Source: Macrococcoides goetzii (GTDB lineage: Bacteria; Bacillota; Bacilli; Staphylococcales; Staphylococcaceae). Taken from it: 64,000 bases of DNA. The notes under the pieces are model-generated. The model searched no databases, had not been told where the DNA came from, and saw only the letters and a program-made list of their open reading frames with translations. The position numbers and the translations under genes were made by a program. This document shows positions 28,746 through 38,095 of the stretch, one piece after another; position 1 is the first letter of the stretch; each line of letters opens with the position of its first letter. The stretch lies in the NCBI RefSeq assembly GCF_002742385.2, contig NZ_MJBI02000001.1, forward strand, positions 930,001 to 994,000, given 5' to 3'.

Positions 28746-29312
28746 TTATCGATTTAACCATAGTTTTGGATATTGCCATAACTCATGTTCTGCTGATTTT
28801 CTACCTTCAGTTGTTTCTAAATATTTTTTACCTTTTAATTTAACTGACTGATGATAAAAGGTAAATAATGGATTATTTTTCTCAAAGGTTGTAACTAATC
28901 GCTTCATTTCATAGTCACGCCCAACAAGAATACAATCATCCATATTTTCATTATGCATAATTTCAGCAGCACTTATCGCTGAATCTTTCATAGAAATGCT
29001 ATAATATTCCGGCAAGACGCTCGACTTATTAATGCCTACTTCTTTCAGTAATTGTAAACTATTAACATCATCATTGACAATAAAAGGCGTATATATAAGT
29101 TTACTTTCTGGATTTTTAACTAATAATTGTTTTGCAGTGCTTAATATCTCTTTATCTTGTTCAGGATTATAAACCAATACACAATTACTTGATTTTATAT
29201 TATCATTTATCGCTAGATGTTTGAATTGATGATGAAAGATTGTAAATACTAATGTGCTTCCAATATATAAAAGAATGGTAAATATTAATAATAGTCGCCA
29301 AAAGTTTTTCAT
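28746..29312 (-). CDS. Divergent DUF218-like membrane-anchored protein
   Basis: This 188-residue protein has the same layout as its downstream neighbour: one N-terminal helix (residues 6-27) and an outside domain. Core strands VLVYNPEQDKEILSTA and CILVGRDYEMKRL align in kind with the DUF218 fold. However, the conserved GGG-type loop and the SDYHATR block are eroded, so it may have lost activity. The order and tight spacing point to co-transcription. Confidence 0.6.
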   Translation of the reverse strand: MKNFWRLLLIFTILLYIGSTLVFTIFHHQFKHLAINDNIKSSNCVLVYNPEQDKEILSTAKQLLVKNPESKLIYTPFIVNDDVNSLQLLKEVGINKSSVLPEYYSISMKDSAISAAEIMHNENMDDCILVGRDYEMKRLVTTFEKNNPLFTFYHQSVKLKGKKYLETTEGRKSAEHELWQYPKLWLNR

Positions 29313-29352
29313 ATAAAACCCACTTTCAACAGCTCATTTTTCACTTTATTCA

Positions 29353-29384
29353 AAAAAAAACTGAAACTTTCATTTCAGTTTTTA
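29353..29384 (-). terminator. Terminator of the capsule-type operon
   Basis: The arms AAAAACTGAAA and TTTCAGTTTTT have a six-base loop. On the minus strand the stem is followed by a long T run, just after the aminotransferase gene. Confidence 0.85.
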
Positions 29385-29391
29385 ATTAAAT

Positions 29392-30528
29392 TTATTTTTG
29401 AATAATTTTCTTAATTGAATCACAAACAAATACAACATCTTCGTCAGTCATTAATGAAGCTGATGGTAAACATAATCCTCTTTCGAATAAATCTTTGGCA
29501 ACATCTTCATCATGTGTATAATACTTAGTACCTTCGAATACTGGTTGCATATGCAATGGTTTCCATACAGGACGAGATTCAATATTTTCTTCAGCTAATT
29601 TAGCAATTAAATCATTTGGTTGAATACCTAATTTAACTGGATCGATCGTTAAAGCTGTTAACCAACGATTTGATTTCGTTTCTGCTAATTCAGGCATTAA
29701 TTCAATACCATCGATATCGCCAATCTCACGGGCATAAATTTCAAAGATTTCACGACGACGATTTACACGATCATCTAAAACTTCCATTTGTCCACGACCA
29801 ATACCTGCACATACGTTACTTAAACGATAATTGTATCCAACCTCGCTATGTTGATAATGAATAGCCTGATCACGAGCTTGTGTAGATAAGAAACGAGCTT
29901 TTTTCGTTAATTCATCATCATCTGTCATCAACATGCCACCACCACTTGTTGTGATGATTTTGTTACCATTGAATGAAAAGATAGAGAACTTACCAAAAGA
30001 TCCTGATTTCTTTCCTTTGTATTCAGCACCTAAACTTTCAGCTGAATCTTCAATTACTGGTACACCGTATTCATCACATAATGCAAGTAATTCATCGAAC
30101 TTCGCAGGTTGACCATAAAGGTTTACAATCACAACTGCTTTCGGTAATTTACCATCAGCTTTTGCTTCTTTTAATGCTTTTTCTAATGCAACAGGAGACA
30201 TATTCCATGTTTCGCGTTCACTATCGATAAATACAGGCGTTGCTTTTTCATAGCAAATTGGATTTGCACTTGCAATAAAAGTCAGTGATGAACAGAAGAC
30301 TGTGTCTCCTTCTTTAATATCTAACAATTTAATTGCTAAGTGAATCGCTGAAGTTCCAGAATTTAAAGCCGCACCTGAATGTCTTCCTACATAATTAGAT
30401 ACTACTTCTTCAAATTTATCTACGTTAGGTCCGAGAGGAGCAACCCAATTTTGATCAAATGCTTCTTTAACATATTTTTGTTCATTTTCACCGATATGTG
30501 CAATTGATAAATGTAAACGTTTATTCAT
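29392..30528 (-). CDS. DegT/DnrJ/EryC1 aminotransferase (PglE/EpsN-like)
   Basis: This PLP enzyme transfers an amino group to the C4 position of a UDP-4-keto-6-deoxy sugar. NSGTSAIHLAI near residue 55, EDSAESLGAEYKGK near 155 and FSFNGNKIITTSGGGM near 178 are family motifs, the last with the PLP Lys. The product is 378 residues from the ATG at 30528, which has GAGGG nine bases upstream. With the dehydratase, acetyltransferase and priming enzyme in the same locus, it fits the bacillosamine-type pathway. It is the last gene of the unit. Confidence 0.85.
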   Translation of the reverse strand: MNKRLHLSIAHIGENEQKYVKEAFDQNWVAPLGPNVDKFEEVVSNYVGRHSGAALNSGTSAIHLAIKLLDIKEGDTVFCSSLTFIASANPICYEKATPVFIDSERETWNMSPVALEKALKEAKADGKLPKAVVIVNLYGQPAKFDELLALCDEYGVPVIEDSAESLGAEYKGKKSGSFGKFSIFSFNGNKIITTSGGGMLMTDDDELTKKARFLSTQARDQAIHYQHSEVGYNYRLSNVCAGIGRGQMEVLDDRVNRRREIFEIYAREIGDIDGIELMPELAETKSNRWLTALTIDPVKLGIQPNDLIAKLAEENIESRPVWKPLHMQPVFEGTKYYTHDEDVAKDLFERGLCLPSASLMTDEDVVFVCDSIKKIIQK

Positions 30529-30557
30529 TATAATGCCCTCTTTCATTTATTACGATT

Positions 30558-31148
30558 TTATTTTGTACCAGTAAATGCTGGTACTGTAGCGTGCCCATCT
30601 TGACTAATATCTGATTGCTTAAATACTTTTACAACTGTTAAGTATATGATGTATAAATCTAGTATAAAACTTTGATGGTCAACATACCATACATCTAAAT
30701 CAAATTTTTCTTCCCAACTGATGTTATTACGACCATTTACTTGTGCCCACCCAGTAATTCCAGGTCGAACTTCCATACGTCGTTTTTGATGTTCATTATA
30801 TAATGGTAAATATTGCATCAGTAATGGACGAGGTCCGACTAAGCTAATATCACCTTTTAACACATTTAACAATTGAGGTAATTCATCGATACTGAGTTTA
30901 CGTAATGTTTTACCGAAATCAGTTAAACGCTCTGCATCAGGTAATAATTCACCTTGTGTATCTCTCTCGTCAGTCATTGTACGAAATTTGTAAATCTCAA
31001 ATGGTTCACCGTTTTTACCAGGACGAGTTTGCTTAAATAATACGGGTGAACCAAGCTTTTTCTTAATCAGCACTGCAGAAGTTACGATAACAGGGCTAAG
31101 TAATACAAGTGCTGTCCCACTTACTGCGATATCAAATAGTCTTTTCAT
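30558..31148 (-). CDS. Priming phosphoglycosyl transferase (PglC/EpsL-like)
   Basis: This small monotopic enzyme moves a sugar-1-phosphate from a UDP-sugar to undecaprenyl phosphate, starting each repeat unit. The N-terminal re-entrant helix (residues 4-27), YKFRTM near 53, LSIDELPQL near 88 with the catalytic Asp-Glu pair, VGPRP and GWAQVNGRN are all present. At 196 residues it is the minimal PglC-type catalytic domain without the extra helices of WbaP. It overlaps the upstream gene by four bases. The likely substrate is the diacetylated amino sugar made by the neighbouring enzymes. Confidence 0.88.
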   Translation of the reverse strand: MKRLFDIAVSGTALVLLSPVIVTSAVLIKKKLGSPVLFKQTRPGKNGEPFEIYKFRTMTDERDTQGELLPDAERLTDFGKTLRKLSIDELPQLLNVLKGDISLVGPRPLLMQYLPLYNEHQKRRMEVRPGITGWAQVNGRNNISWEEKFDLDVWYVDHQSFILDLYIIYLTVVKVFKQSDISQDGHATVPAFTGTK

Positions 31149-32134
31149 TTTCTATCTGCCTCTTTTCGAATTTCTTCATTAATGATATTGATTTGTTCTT
31201 TTTCTTTATCACTGATTGTATCAACTGGTTTTACACCACCGATGCCATTAGCAATACCTATAACGCGTTTAGGAATATGGATTCGATCAACGATTACATC
31301 TCCCTCTTTTCCAATAATACCACCAGATACGATATGGATACCATTAAAATCCTTTTCACCTTTAATATCAGTAAAGAAATTAGAATTATAAGATTGATCT
31401 ATACCATTTAATAGGTCATTTGAAATTCGTACGTCTAAACGTAATACATTGATATCTTTTAAATGTGCATTTTTAATAAATCCTTTAGAGAAATTGCCGA
31501 TGCCTCCATCGATTGCAAGCGCATCATTCTTTAAGTATGGAATATATGAATCATCAATAACTTCGACTGCAGAAACCATCGTACATAATACATCAATAGA
31601 TTCTTCATTCCAAGTTTTAATTTTTTTACTATATTTAGGTAACATTTGATTAATCATCGTTACAAAGTTATCCACTTTCTCTCTATTACGTCCGTGTAAG
31701 AAGACATTATAGTTACGTTCTGTTAAACGTATAGCAAGTTTAATACCTATATTTCCTGTACCAACAATTAATACATTTGAATTCTTATCTTTAATTGTTT
31801 TGTAGATTAAAATATCTGCCGCTTCCATAGCTAAATCATTGGGTTTCATTTCACGTAAACGACTTATTTGTATATTCTCTTGTGCAATCGTAATAAAATC
31901 TATATTTTGCTTTCTTTCAACATCTACATAAATATATTTTGCAGTACCATCAAAGGTTTGAATTACTTCCGTAGCTATCGTTGGATTAGCTATTGAAAAA
32001 CTCATACATTTCTGACCATTAATATATTTATCAGGTAAGCGTAAAAAATCTGAATTGTGATTAGAAGTTGTCGCTAGAACAATTGAATCATAACTTTGTG
32101 TTTTAAACTCTTCTCTTAATTTTAAGAAATCCAT
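31145..32134 (-). CDS. Rossmann-fold NAD(P)-binding protein of unknown reaction
   Basis: The 329-residue protein has a clear nucleotide loop, [13 protein letters not shown], near residues 121-133, preceded by a separate N-terminal domain of about 110 residues. It ends in a charged helix. It resembles the shikimate/alanine-dehydrogenase style of fold more than UDP-sugar dehydrogenases, and lacks the Cys of UDP-glucose dehydrogenases. The position between the polymerase and the priming enzyme suggests a role in making or modifying a repeat-unit component. I cannot assign a substrate. Confidence 0.6.
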   Translation of the reverse strand: MDFLKLREEFKTQSYDSIVLATTSNHNSDFLRLPDKYINGQKCMSFSIANPTIATEVIQTFDGTAKYIYVDVERKQNIDFITIAQENIQISRLREMKPNDLAMEAADILIYKTIKDKNSNVLIVGTGNIGIKLAIRLTERNYNVFLHGRNREKVDNFVTMINQMLPKYSKKIKTWNEESIDVLCTMVSAVEVIDDSYIPYLKNDALAIDGGIGNFSKGFIKNAHLKDINVLRLDVRISNDLLNGIDQSYNSNFFTDIKGEKDFNGIHIVSGGIIGKEGDVIVDRIHIPKRVIGIANGIGGVKPVDTISDKEKEQINIINEEIRKEADRK

Positions 32135-32142
32135 AGTTCACC

Positions 32143-33345
32143 TCATCTGCGATTTACAAACTGACTTTTCTTTTGCGAAATTTCATGTTTTTCATCTATT
32201 TTTCTGCCCCAATTTTTCATATAGAAATGTTTAGCAAATACCAACAGGATAAATAGATAACCTGAAATTCTAAGACGTGAACCTGTACCTAAGTTGTCAT
32301 TCGTAATACCGATAAAAAGGAACCAGATTAACGCTTGTGTTAGCAACATTTTATCAAGATATTCTAATGATTTTCTATTTTTATATATATAAAAGAAAAT
32401 AATTGTCATAGGTATTGATTCTGTCAAGAATAAAACTAGTGTACTAAATCCACGCACTTGGAATGGTAATGGTCCTAAAGCATTACTCAGTAGACTATAA
32501 GCATAACTGAATAAGAAGAAAATATAATTAGGTTGGTCCAGTGAAATATTCAACTGACTTGCACCAGCATATAATTCTTGTCCATTTTTACGATAATTTA
32601 AGGCATCTGCTAAGCTTAAGCCAACAAAAGGAATTTGGAAGTCTTTTAAGGCAGTGTAGTAAATCCCAAGTAATACAAGTACAGTAATAATTACGAATCC
32701 AGTATTTGTAGATTTATTTTTGCGATTAAAGAAGATAAATAATCCGGCAGCTCCCAAAAATGATGCTGCCGCATAATCTCTATAACTAAATAATAGAAAC
32801 ATAGATAACATTATAGGTATTATTAATAAAACTTTTGCAATACTATTTGATTTTAGAAAGATAGCAAATAACCAAACCGTTAACAAAAAGAAATCAAATA
32901 TCCAAATATCGCGGATAATGGAAATGGTTGAAACATAAACGAAACTAATAAATAGTAGCATCATTCCTAAAAACAAACTATAAAGATTCATTGCATGTCG
33001 ACTACCAACTAATGTACGGATTAATAAATACGAAACAATCGCAAATAGTATGACACCTAAAAAGTTAAACATCTTCAAATAAAATACATATTCTGTATTA
33101 AAGAGCTTTAAAACATAGCCTAATACAAGAACATGCACTGAAGTAAGAATGGCATTGCCACCATTCTTAATTTCAAGTGCATTTTCTAAATAGAATACTC
33201 CATCATCACTACCACCTAAAATAGGTATAGCAAGACCATGGTATCCAGTAGCTAAGCTCACATAATACAAAGCGATGGTTATTAAAAACATTATTGTAAT
33301 AAACGCTGTGAAAATTACAGCAGTTCTTATTTGACTTTTTTCCAT
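32143..33345 (-). CDS. Candidate polysaccharide polymerase (Wzy-like)
   Basis: The product is 400 residues with about ten to eleven membrane helices and a larger extracytoplasmic loop around residues 235-280. Wzy proteins have little conserved sequence, so the call rests on topology and its place between the dehydratase and sugar-transferase genes in a locus that also has Wzx and Wzz homologues. It could instead be a GT39/GtrB-type membrane glycosyltransferase, since an acidic GGSDD motif lies in the first outside loop. The C-terminus is a basic cytoplasmic tail. Confidence 0.65.
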   Translation of the reverse strand: MEKSQIRTAVIFTAFITIMFLITIALYYVSLATGYHGLAIPILGGSDDGVFYLENALEIKNGGNAILTSVHVLVLGYVLKLFNTEYVFYLKMFNFLGVILFAIVSYLLIRTLVGSRHAMNLYSLFLGMMLLFISFVYVSTISIIRDIWIFDFFLLTVWLFAIFLKSNSIAKVLLIIPIMLSMFLLFSYRDYAAASFLGAAGLFIFFNRKNKSTNTGFVIITVLVLLGIYYTALKDFQIPFVGLSLADALNYRKNGQELYAGASQLNISLDQPNYIFFLFSYAYSLLSNALGPLPFQVRGFSTLVLFLTESIPMTIIFFYIYKNRKSLEYLDKMLLTQALIWFLFIGITNDNLGTGSRLRISGYLFILLVFAKHFYMKNWGRKIDEKHEISQKKSQFVNRR

Positions 33346-33383
33346 TGCTTGTACTCCTACTCACTTATTTTGTTCGGTTATAA

Positions 33384-35195
33384 TTAAAACTTCTTATTTG
33401 CTTCACCGATCACAAGTGCCTTAACATCATCATCAGACATTGACATTAAACGATCAATATCTGCCATTAACGCATCATAGTCTTTAGGTACTGCACGACC
33501 AACATAAATTTTTTCATGAACTTGATCTTCAGAAACCTCATTTTCATTCAATAATTCTTCGTACATTTTTTCACCAGGTCTTAATCCAGTAAACTCAATC
33601 CCTATATCTTCGATTGAATAGCCCGCAAGTTCGATAACATTTTTGGCTAAATCGACGATTTTTACTGGTTCTCCCATATCAAGAACAAACACTTCTCCAC
33701 CATCAGCAAGTACACCTGCTTGTATAACTAATCTGCTCGCTTCTGGAATCGTCATGAAATATCTTGTGATGTCAGGATGTGTGACTGTCACAGGACCACC
33801 ATTTTCAATTTGCTTCTTAAATAATGGAATAACCGATCCTCGACTTCCCAATACATTACCAAAACGTACAGCAACAAATTTAGTGTCAGATCGCTTGTCT
33901 AAATTTTGTACAACCATTTCTGCCCAACGTTTAGTCGCACCCATGATATTTGGCGGATTAACTGCTTTATCAGTTGACACCATTACAAATGTTTTAACGC
34001 CAAATGCATCACTTGCTTCAGCAATATTTTTTGTGCCAAAAATATTATTTTTAATCGCTTCTTTAGGATTAGCTTCCATTAATGGTACATGTTTGTGTGC
34101 TGCAGCATGGAACACGATGTCTGGACGATATCTCTCAACAATTTTAAACATTCTGTCACGATCCTGAATATCGGCAATAACAGGTACAAAATTAATATGT
34201 CCATCTTTAAAACGATTCTTCATTTCCATTGTGATGTTATAGATACTATTCTCACCATGACCTACTAATAACACACGTTTTGGACCAAAGCTAGAAGCTT
34301 GTCTAACGATCTCAGAACCAATAGAGCCTCCAGCGCCAGTAATTAATATTGTTTTATTATTAATTTCATCTCGAATACCATCTGAATCTAATCTAACAGG
34401 ATCTCGACCGAGTAAATCTTCTAAATCAATATTTTTAAGATGGGCAACTTCTTTTTTTCCTGTTAATACATCATCAATATTAGGCATTATTTGAACTTTA
34501 ACGCCTGACTCAATACATATATCGTAAAGTTCTTTTAATTTATATTGAGTCAACGATGGAATCGCTAGAATTACTTTATCAATATTATATTTATCGATAG
34601 AAGCACGTAGATCATTTCTAGAACCCATCACTTTTACACCGTTAATGACTTGCTTATATTTGTTAACATCATCATCTAAAAATACTACCGGCTTCATTTT
34701 CATAGAAGGTACATTTTCCATTTGGCGTGCGAGTGTTGTACCGCCTCGACCAGCACCAAATATTAAAACACGTTCAAATTCTTCAGTATTCTCATTATTC
34801 TTTTTGAAAACTCTAAAGAAAATACGAGTTGCTCCAATAAAGACGATAAGGCATAACCAAATGATGATTACTGCACCAAAGATAATGTTGTTCGTTTCTT
34901 TCATCAAAGTTAAAACTAAATATGTTAATACTGTACCGACAAATACTGCTAAAGTTACGGCATAAACAATAGATAATAATTCTTTAACACTTGCATATAT
35001 CCACAATCTATTAAACAGATTAAATAAGAAGGCAAATAAGAGATAAGCTAATAAAATCGATACCGCTGTCACTACAAAGTATATATTCGGCTCAGGAGTC
35101 GATCCTTTAATAATTGACCAGGCAAGAAATACTGAGCCAATTACTATTAAGGTATCGATTAATACAAGTAGTAACGTTTTGAAATTCTTATGCAT
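33384..35195 (-). CDS. Membrane UDP-GlcNAc 4,6-dehydratase (CapD/PglF/EpsC-like)
   Basis: The 603-residue enzyme has four N-terminal membrane helices (about residues 8-130), a nucleotide-binding linker with FGAGRGG near 147 and a short-chain-dehydrogenase domain with GAGGSIGSE near 285. The catalytic region carries VSTDKAVNP and the M-x3-K motif MGATKR, as in PglF, where Met replaces the Tyr of soluble dehydratases. It yields UDP-4-keto-6-deoxy-GlcNAc. Together with the aminotransferase and acetyltransferase it would yield a bacillosamine-type sugar. It sits just after the kinase gene. Confidence 0.88.
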   Translation of the reverse strand: MHKNFKTLLLVLIDTLIVIGSVFLAWSIIKGSTPEPNIYFVVTAVSILLAYLLFAFLFNLFNRLWIYASVKELLSIVYAVTLAVFVGTVLTYLVLTLMKETNNIIFGAVIIIWLCLIVFIGATRIFFRVFKKNNENTEEFERVLIFGAGRGGTTLARQMENVPSMKMKPVVFLDDDVNKYKQVINGVKVMGSRNDLRASIDKYNIDKVILAIPSLTQYKLKELYDICIESGVKVQIMPNIDDVLTGKKEVAHLKNIDLEDLLGRDPVRLDSDGIRDEINNKTILITGAGGSIGSEIVRQASSFGPKRVLLVGHGENSIYNITMEMKNRFKDGHINFVPVIADIQDRDRMFKIVERYRPDIVFHAAAHKHVPLMEANPKEAIKNNIFGTKNIAEASDAFGVKTFVMVSTDKAVNPPNIMGATKRWAEMVVQNLDKRSDTKFVAVRFGNVLGSRGSVIPLFKKQIENGGPVTVTHPDITRYFMTIPEASRLVIQAGVLADGGEVFVLDMGEPVKIVDLAKNVIELAGYSIEDIGIEFTGLRPGEKMYEELLNENEVSEDQVHEKIYVGRAVPKDYDALMADIDRLMSMSDDDVKALVIGEANKKF

Positions 35196-35219
35196 ACAAA
35201 AAATCCTCTCTATAACTAA

Positions 35220-35921
35220 TTATTGATAAACGTAATACTTATCTGTGTCATACTCATCATTATTAAATACAATACCTAATAATTTTGAGTTTTCACTTAC
35301 AGTTAATAAATCACGTGCTTCTTTAACATTTGATTTATTATTTTCTTGTTTATCAATAACTAATACCATGCCATCTACTTTTGCTGAAATAATTTGTGAA
35401 TCAGTTACAGATAAAACTGGAGGACTGTCAAAGATTATTAAATCATAGTACGTGCATAATTCATCTAGCATTATGTCTAAATTTTTTGAATTTAATAACT
35501 CAGAAGGATTTGGTGGGACTGGCCCAGCTGACATAATATCTAAGTTTTCTACCTCAGTTGGTTGAATTGTTTGTTTCAAGGTACTTTGCTCTGTGAGATA
35601 TGTTGACAGCCCAACTGCATTTTTTACCCCAAACGTATTATGAACAGTCGGTTTTCGCATATCTGCATCAATGAATAATACTTTTGTATTATTTTGTGCA
35701 AATACACATGCAAGATTTGCTGAAACTGTTGATTTACCCTCTTGTTGCACAGAAGACGTTACAAGTAACTTTTGTAATTGGCTACCTGGTGTCGAAAATG
35801 AAATATTTGTTCGTAAAGTTCTGAATTGCTCTGACACAGGTGATTTAGGATCTTCTAAAGTGATTAATTTTCTAGCTTTTTCCGTTCTATTTTTTATCTT
35901 ACTTTTACTTTTCTTGAACAT
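35220..35921 (-). CDS. BY-kinase, polysaccharide synthesis tyrosine kinase (CapB/EpsB-like)
   Basis: This cytoplasmic bacterial tyrosine kinase controls chain length with its membrane partner. Walker A SVQQEGKST is at residues 57-65, Walker A' VLFIDADMRKP at 81-91, and the Walker B strand LIIFDSPPV follows. The C-terminus has a tyrosine cluster (YDTDKYYVYQ) for autophosphorylation. The RTLRTN motif near residue 35 is the self-association motif. The activator gene is immediately upstream. No PHP-type phosphatase gene is present in the locus. Confidence 0.9.
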   Translation of the reverse strand: MFKKSKSKIKNRTEKARKLITLEDPKSPVSEQFRTLRTNISFSTPGSQLQKLLVTSSVQQEGKSTVSANLACVFAQNNTKVLFIDADMRKPTVHNTFGVKNAVGLSTYLTEQSTLKQTIQPTEVENLDIMSAGPVPPNPSELLNSKNLDIMLDELCTYYDLIIFDSPPVLSVTDSQIISAKVDGMVLVIDKQENNKSNVKEARDLLTVSENSKLLGIVFNNDEYDTDKYYVYQ

Positions 35922-35947
35922 AATAAAACTCCTTTGTCATTCAATGA

Positions 35948-36616
35948 TTATTTGATATATGGAATATTACCGATTACTGAAACGCCAATTTCACGTTCAA
36001 CTTGCTCTGAAGTTTTAAGCGATACATCCATTAAAGCTTTAGCTAAAACATAGAATAGACTTAATAACAGACCTAAAGCTGCACCAATACCGATATTGAT
36101 TAATGGTGTAGGTTCAACTGGTTTTGCATTACGGATAACACGTGCTTTAGAAGCTACCTTTAAGTTATTTAAATCTAACGAGTTTTTTTCTACCATTGTC
36201 TTCGTAATTTCGTTTGCAATATCTACAGCACGTTTTTGTGATGGATTCTCAACTGTAATCGTTAATAGTGTCGAGTTTTGAACAGCAGTTGCATCGATAT
36301 CTTTTGCTAGATCTTCTGGTAATACATTAAGATTCAACTTATCAATTACGGGTAAAAGTGTGTCTGGTAATTTTGCGATACTTGCATATGTAGTAATAGA
36401 TTGTAAGTTCGTTTGTAAATCTACAGCATCATTACTCTTGCTTGTACGCGTTTCTTGATTTACAAGTAATGTTGCTTCTGACTTGTACACTGGTGTTAGT
36501 AAAAAATAAGAAATTGCTGCAGCGAGTAAAGCAAATAAAATCGTAACACCGAGTATAAATTTCCAACCTTTCTTTAATGCCTCAAAAATTTGAGTAAAAT
36601 TCATGGTATCTTGCAT
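35948..36616 (-). CDS. Chain-length determinant / kinase activator (CapA/EpsA-like)
   Basis: This Wzz-family membrane protein has helices at residues 18-38 and about 175-197 and an extracytoplasmic domain between them. It is 222 residues, the typical Gram-positive size where the kinase is a separate protein. The cytoplasmic C-terminus would recruit and activate the BY-kinase. GGAGG precedes the ATG by seven bases. A 171-base gap lies upstream, so this gene probably starts its own transcript. Confidence 0.88.
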   Translation of the reverse strand: MQDTMNFTQIFEALKKGWKFILGVTILFALLAAAISYFLLTPVYKSEATLLVNQETRTSKSNDAVDLQTNLQSITTYASIAKLPDTLLPVIDKLNLNVLPEDLAKDIDATAVQNSTLLTITVENPSQKRAVDIANEITKTMVEKNSLDLNNLKVASKARVIRNAKPVEPTPLINIGIGAALGLLLSLFYVLAKALMDVSLKTSEQVEREIGVSVIGNIPYIK

Positions 36617-36787
36617 TTTGTTACCTCCAATAAGTTCTAATTAATTTTATAATCAATTTATTTTACCATAAGAAATTTATGTTTTTACTACATTTTAGAA
36701 ATTTTGATTATAAAATGTCTATTTTAAAATGAATTTACTAAAATATTAAGTGATATTTACAAAAACTTTACAATAAGATATTTGTCG

Positions 36788-38068
36788 CTAACTCTCCAAA
36801 TTATTTTCAGTTGCATTAGCTACTAATCGATTTAAATATTTATGAGATACGATAAATACAATGATTGCCATTGTAAATTCAGAAATAAGTGTAGCAAATA
36901 TAGCACCTTCCACTTTAAATATTGGAATTAATATAATATTTGCAATGAGGTTGATGATTGCAATAATCGCATTTATTCTCATCATTTTATAGACCATATG
37001 TTGCGTAGAAAGTATTGTGCCATTTACCGCAGTAGCAAATTTAAATAATATCGCCAGACTCAATAGCTGAAGATAAAACACTGAATCTAAATATTTTTCT
37101 CCAGCCGTGAACAATATTAAGTACTTCGCTGTGAACCATATAAATACTATCCCTACTAAACCCAGTAAAAATAATATAATCGAGCTTCTTTGATTAAACC
37201 TTTTAAGCTGTACTGGATCATGCGTAGCCCATACATGTATTCGTGTATAAAAAATACGTCTAAATATTAAATCAGGAAACATAAATGCAAGTTGAATTAT
37301 TGCAAATGCAGCATTGTATTCACCTACTGCTACTTTTCCAACTAAAAATGATAATAATAATACATTACTTTGATAATAAATAAAATAAAATATACCTATC
37401 AAACCGAAAGGATAAGTTTCTTTAAATGTTTCTAAAACTGTAGCATCTTCAGGAATCTTGGCATCTTGTAATACAGGCACTTTTATTTCGCGAGTATATA
37501 ACTTTCTGACAACACGCCAAAAAGGAAAAATAGCAAGGATAGATAGAATTACAATATACCATCCTAATGCAATAATATCTTTGAATGTTAATACTGCTAG
37601 TACAGCTGCAAAAAAGCGTACAAAGTATAATAAGAAGTTGCTTAATGAAACAGCTTTAAAATTTTCTTCGATTTGGTTGATTGAATTGTTTATGGCATAT
37701 ATACCTTGCAAGAAAATATTCGGTACAATTAATAATAGAAAGTACTTTGTTTCAAAATCATACATTGGTGAGAATACAACTATTAAAAGTATTAACAAGG
37801 TGATCGTAAAGCTAATGGTAAATAATGAAATACATGCATTCACATAACGATACGCTCTTCTACCTTCTACAGCGAAACTTTTAACAATAAAATCTGCTAC
37901 ACCAAAGCCGATTATCACTGATAATATATTAATAAAAGTTAGACCTATACCAAAAATACCGTAATCTTCCTTAGCAAGATTACGCGCAAGGAGAATGTTC
38001 ATGAGTAACCCCATAATGGCACCCATACCAGTGCCTAAAAACATCCAAACAAAATTCATTTTTTTCAT
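36788..38068 (-). CDS. Polysaccharide flippase (Wzx-like, MATE/MVF group)
   Basis: The product is 426 residues with twelve or so membrane helices, beginning with FLGTGMGAIMGLLMNILLAR, typical of Wzx-type flippases. It should move lipid-linked repeat units across the membrane for polymerisation. The gene ends 171 bases before capA, so it is the last gene of the upstream unit (wzx with three glycosyltransferases and an acetyltransferase). Confidence 0.86.
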   Translation of the reverse strand: MKKMNFVWMFLGTGMGAIMGLLMNILLARNLAKEDYGIFGIGLTFINILSVIIGFGVADFIVKSFAVEGRRAYRYVNACISLFTISFTITLLILLIVVFSPMYDFETKYFLLLIVPNIFLQGIYAINNSINQIEENFKAVSLSNFLLYFVRFFAAVLAVLTFKDIIALGWYIVILSILAIFPFWRVVRKLYTREIKVPVLQDAKIPEDATVLETFKETYPFGLIGIFYFIYYQSNVLLLSFLVGKVAVGEYNAAFAIIQLAFMFPDLIFRRIFYTRIHVWATHDPVQLKRFNQRSSIILFLLGLVGIVFIWFTAKYLILFTAGEKYLDSVFYLQLLSLAILFKFATAVNGTILSTQHMVYKMMRINAIIAIINLIANIILIPIFKVEGAIFATLISEFTMAIIVFIVSHKYLNRLVANATENNLES

Positions 38069-38095
38069 CTAGAAAAAACTCCAATCACGTGCATA

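Noticed and set aside
33643-34167. Long plus-strand frame (174 codons) across the dehydratase gene
   Set aside because: It lies fully inside the opposite-strand dehydratase and its translation has no protein-like pattern or ribosome site.
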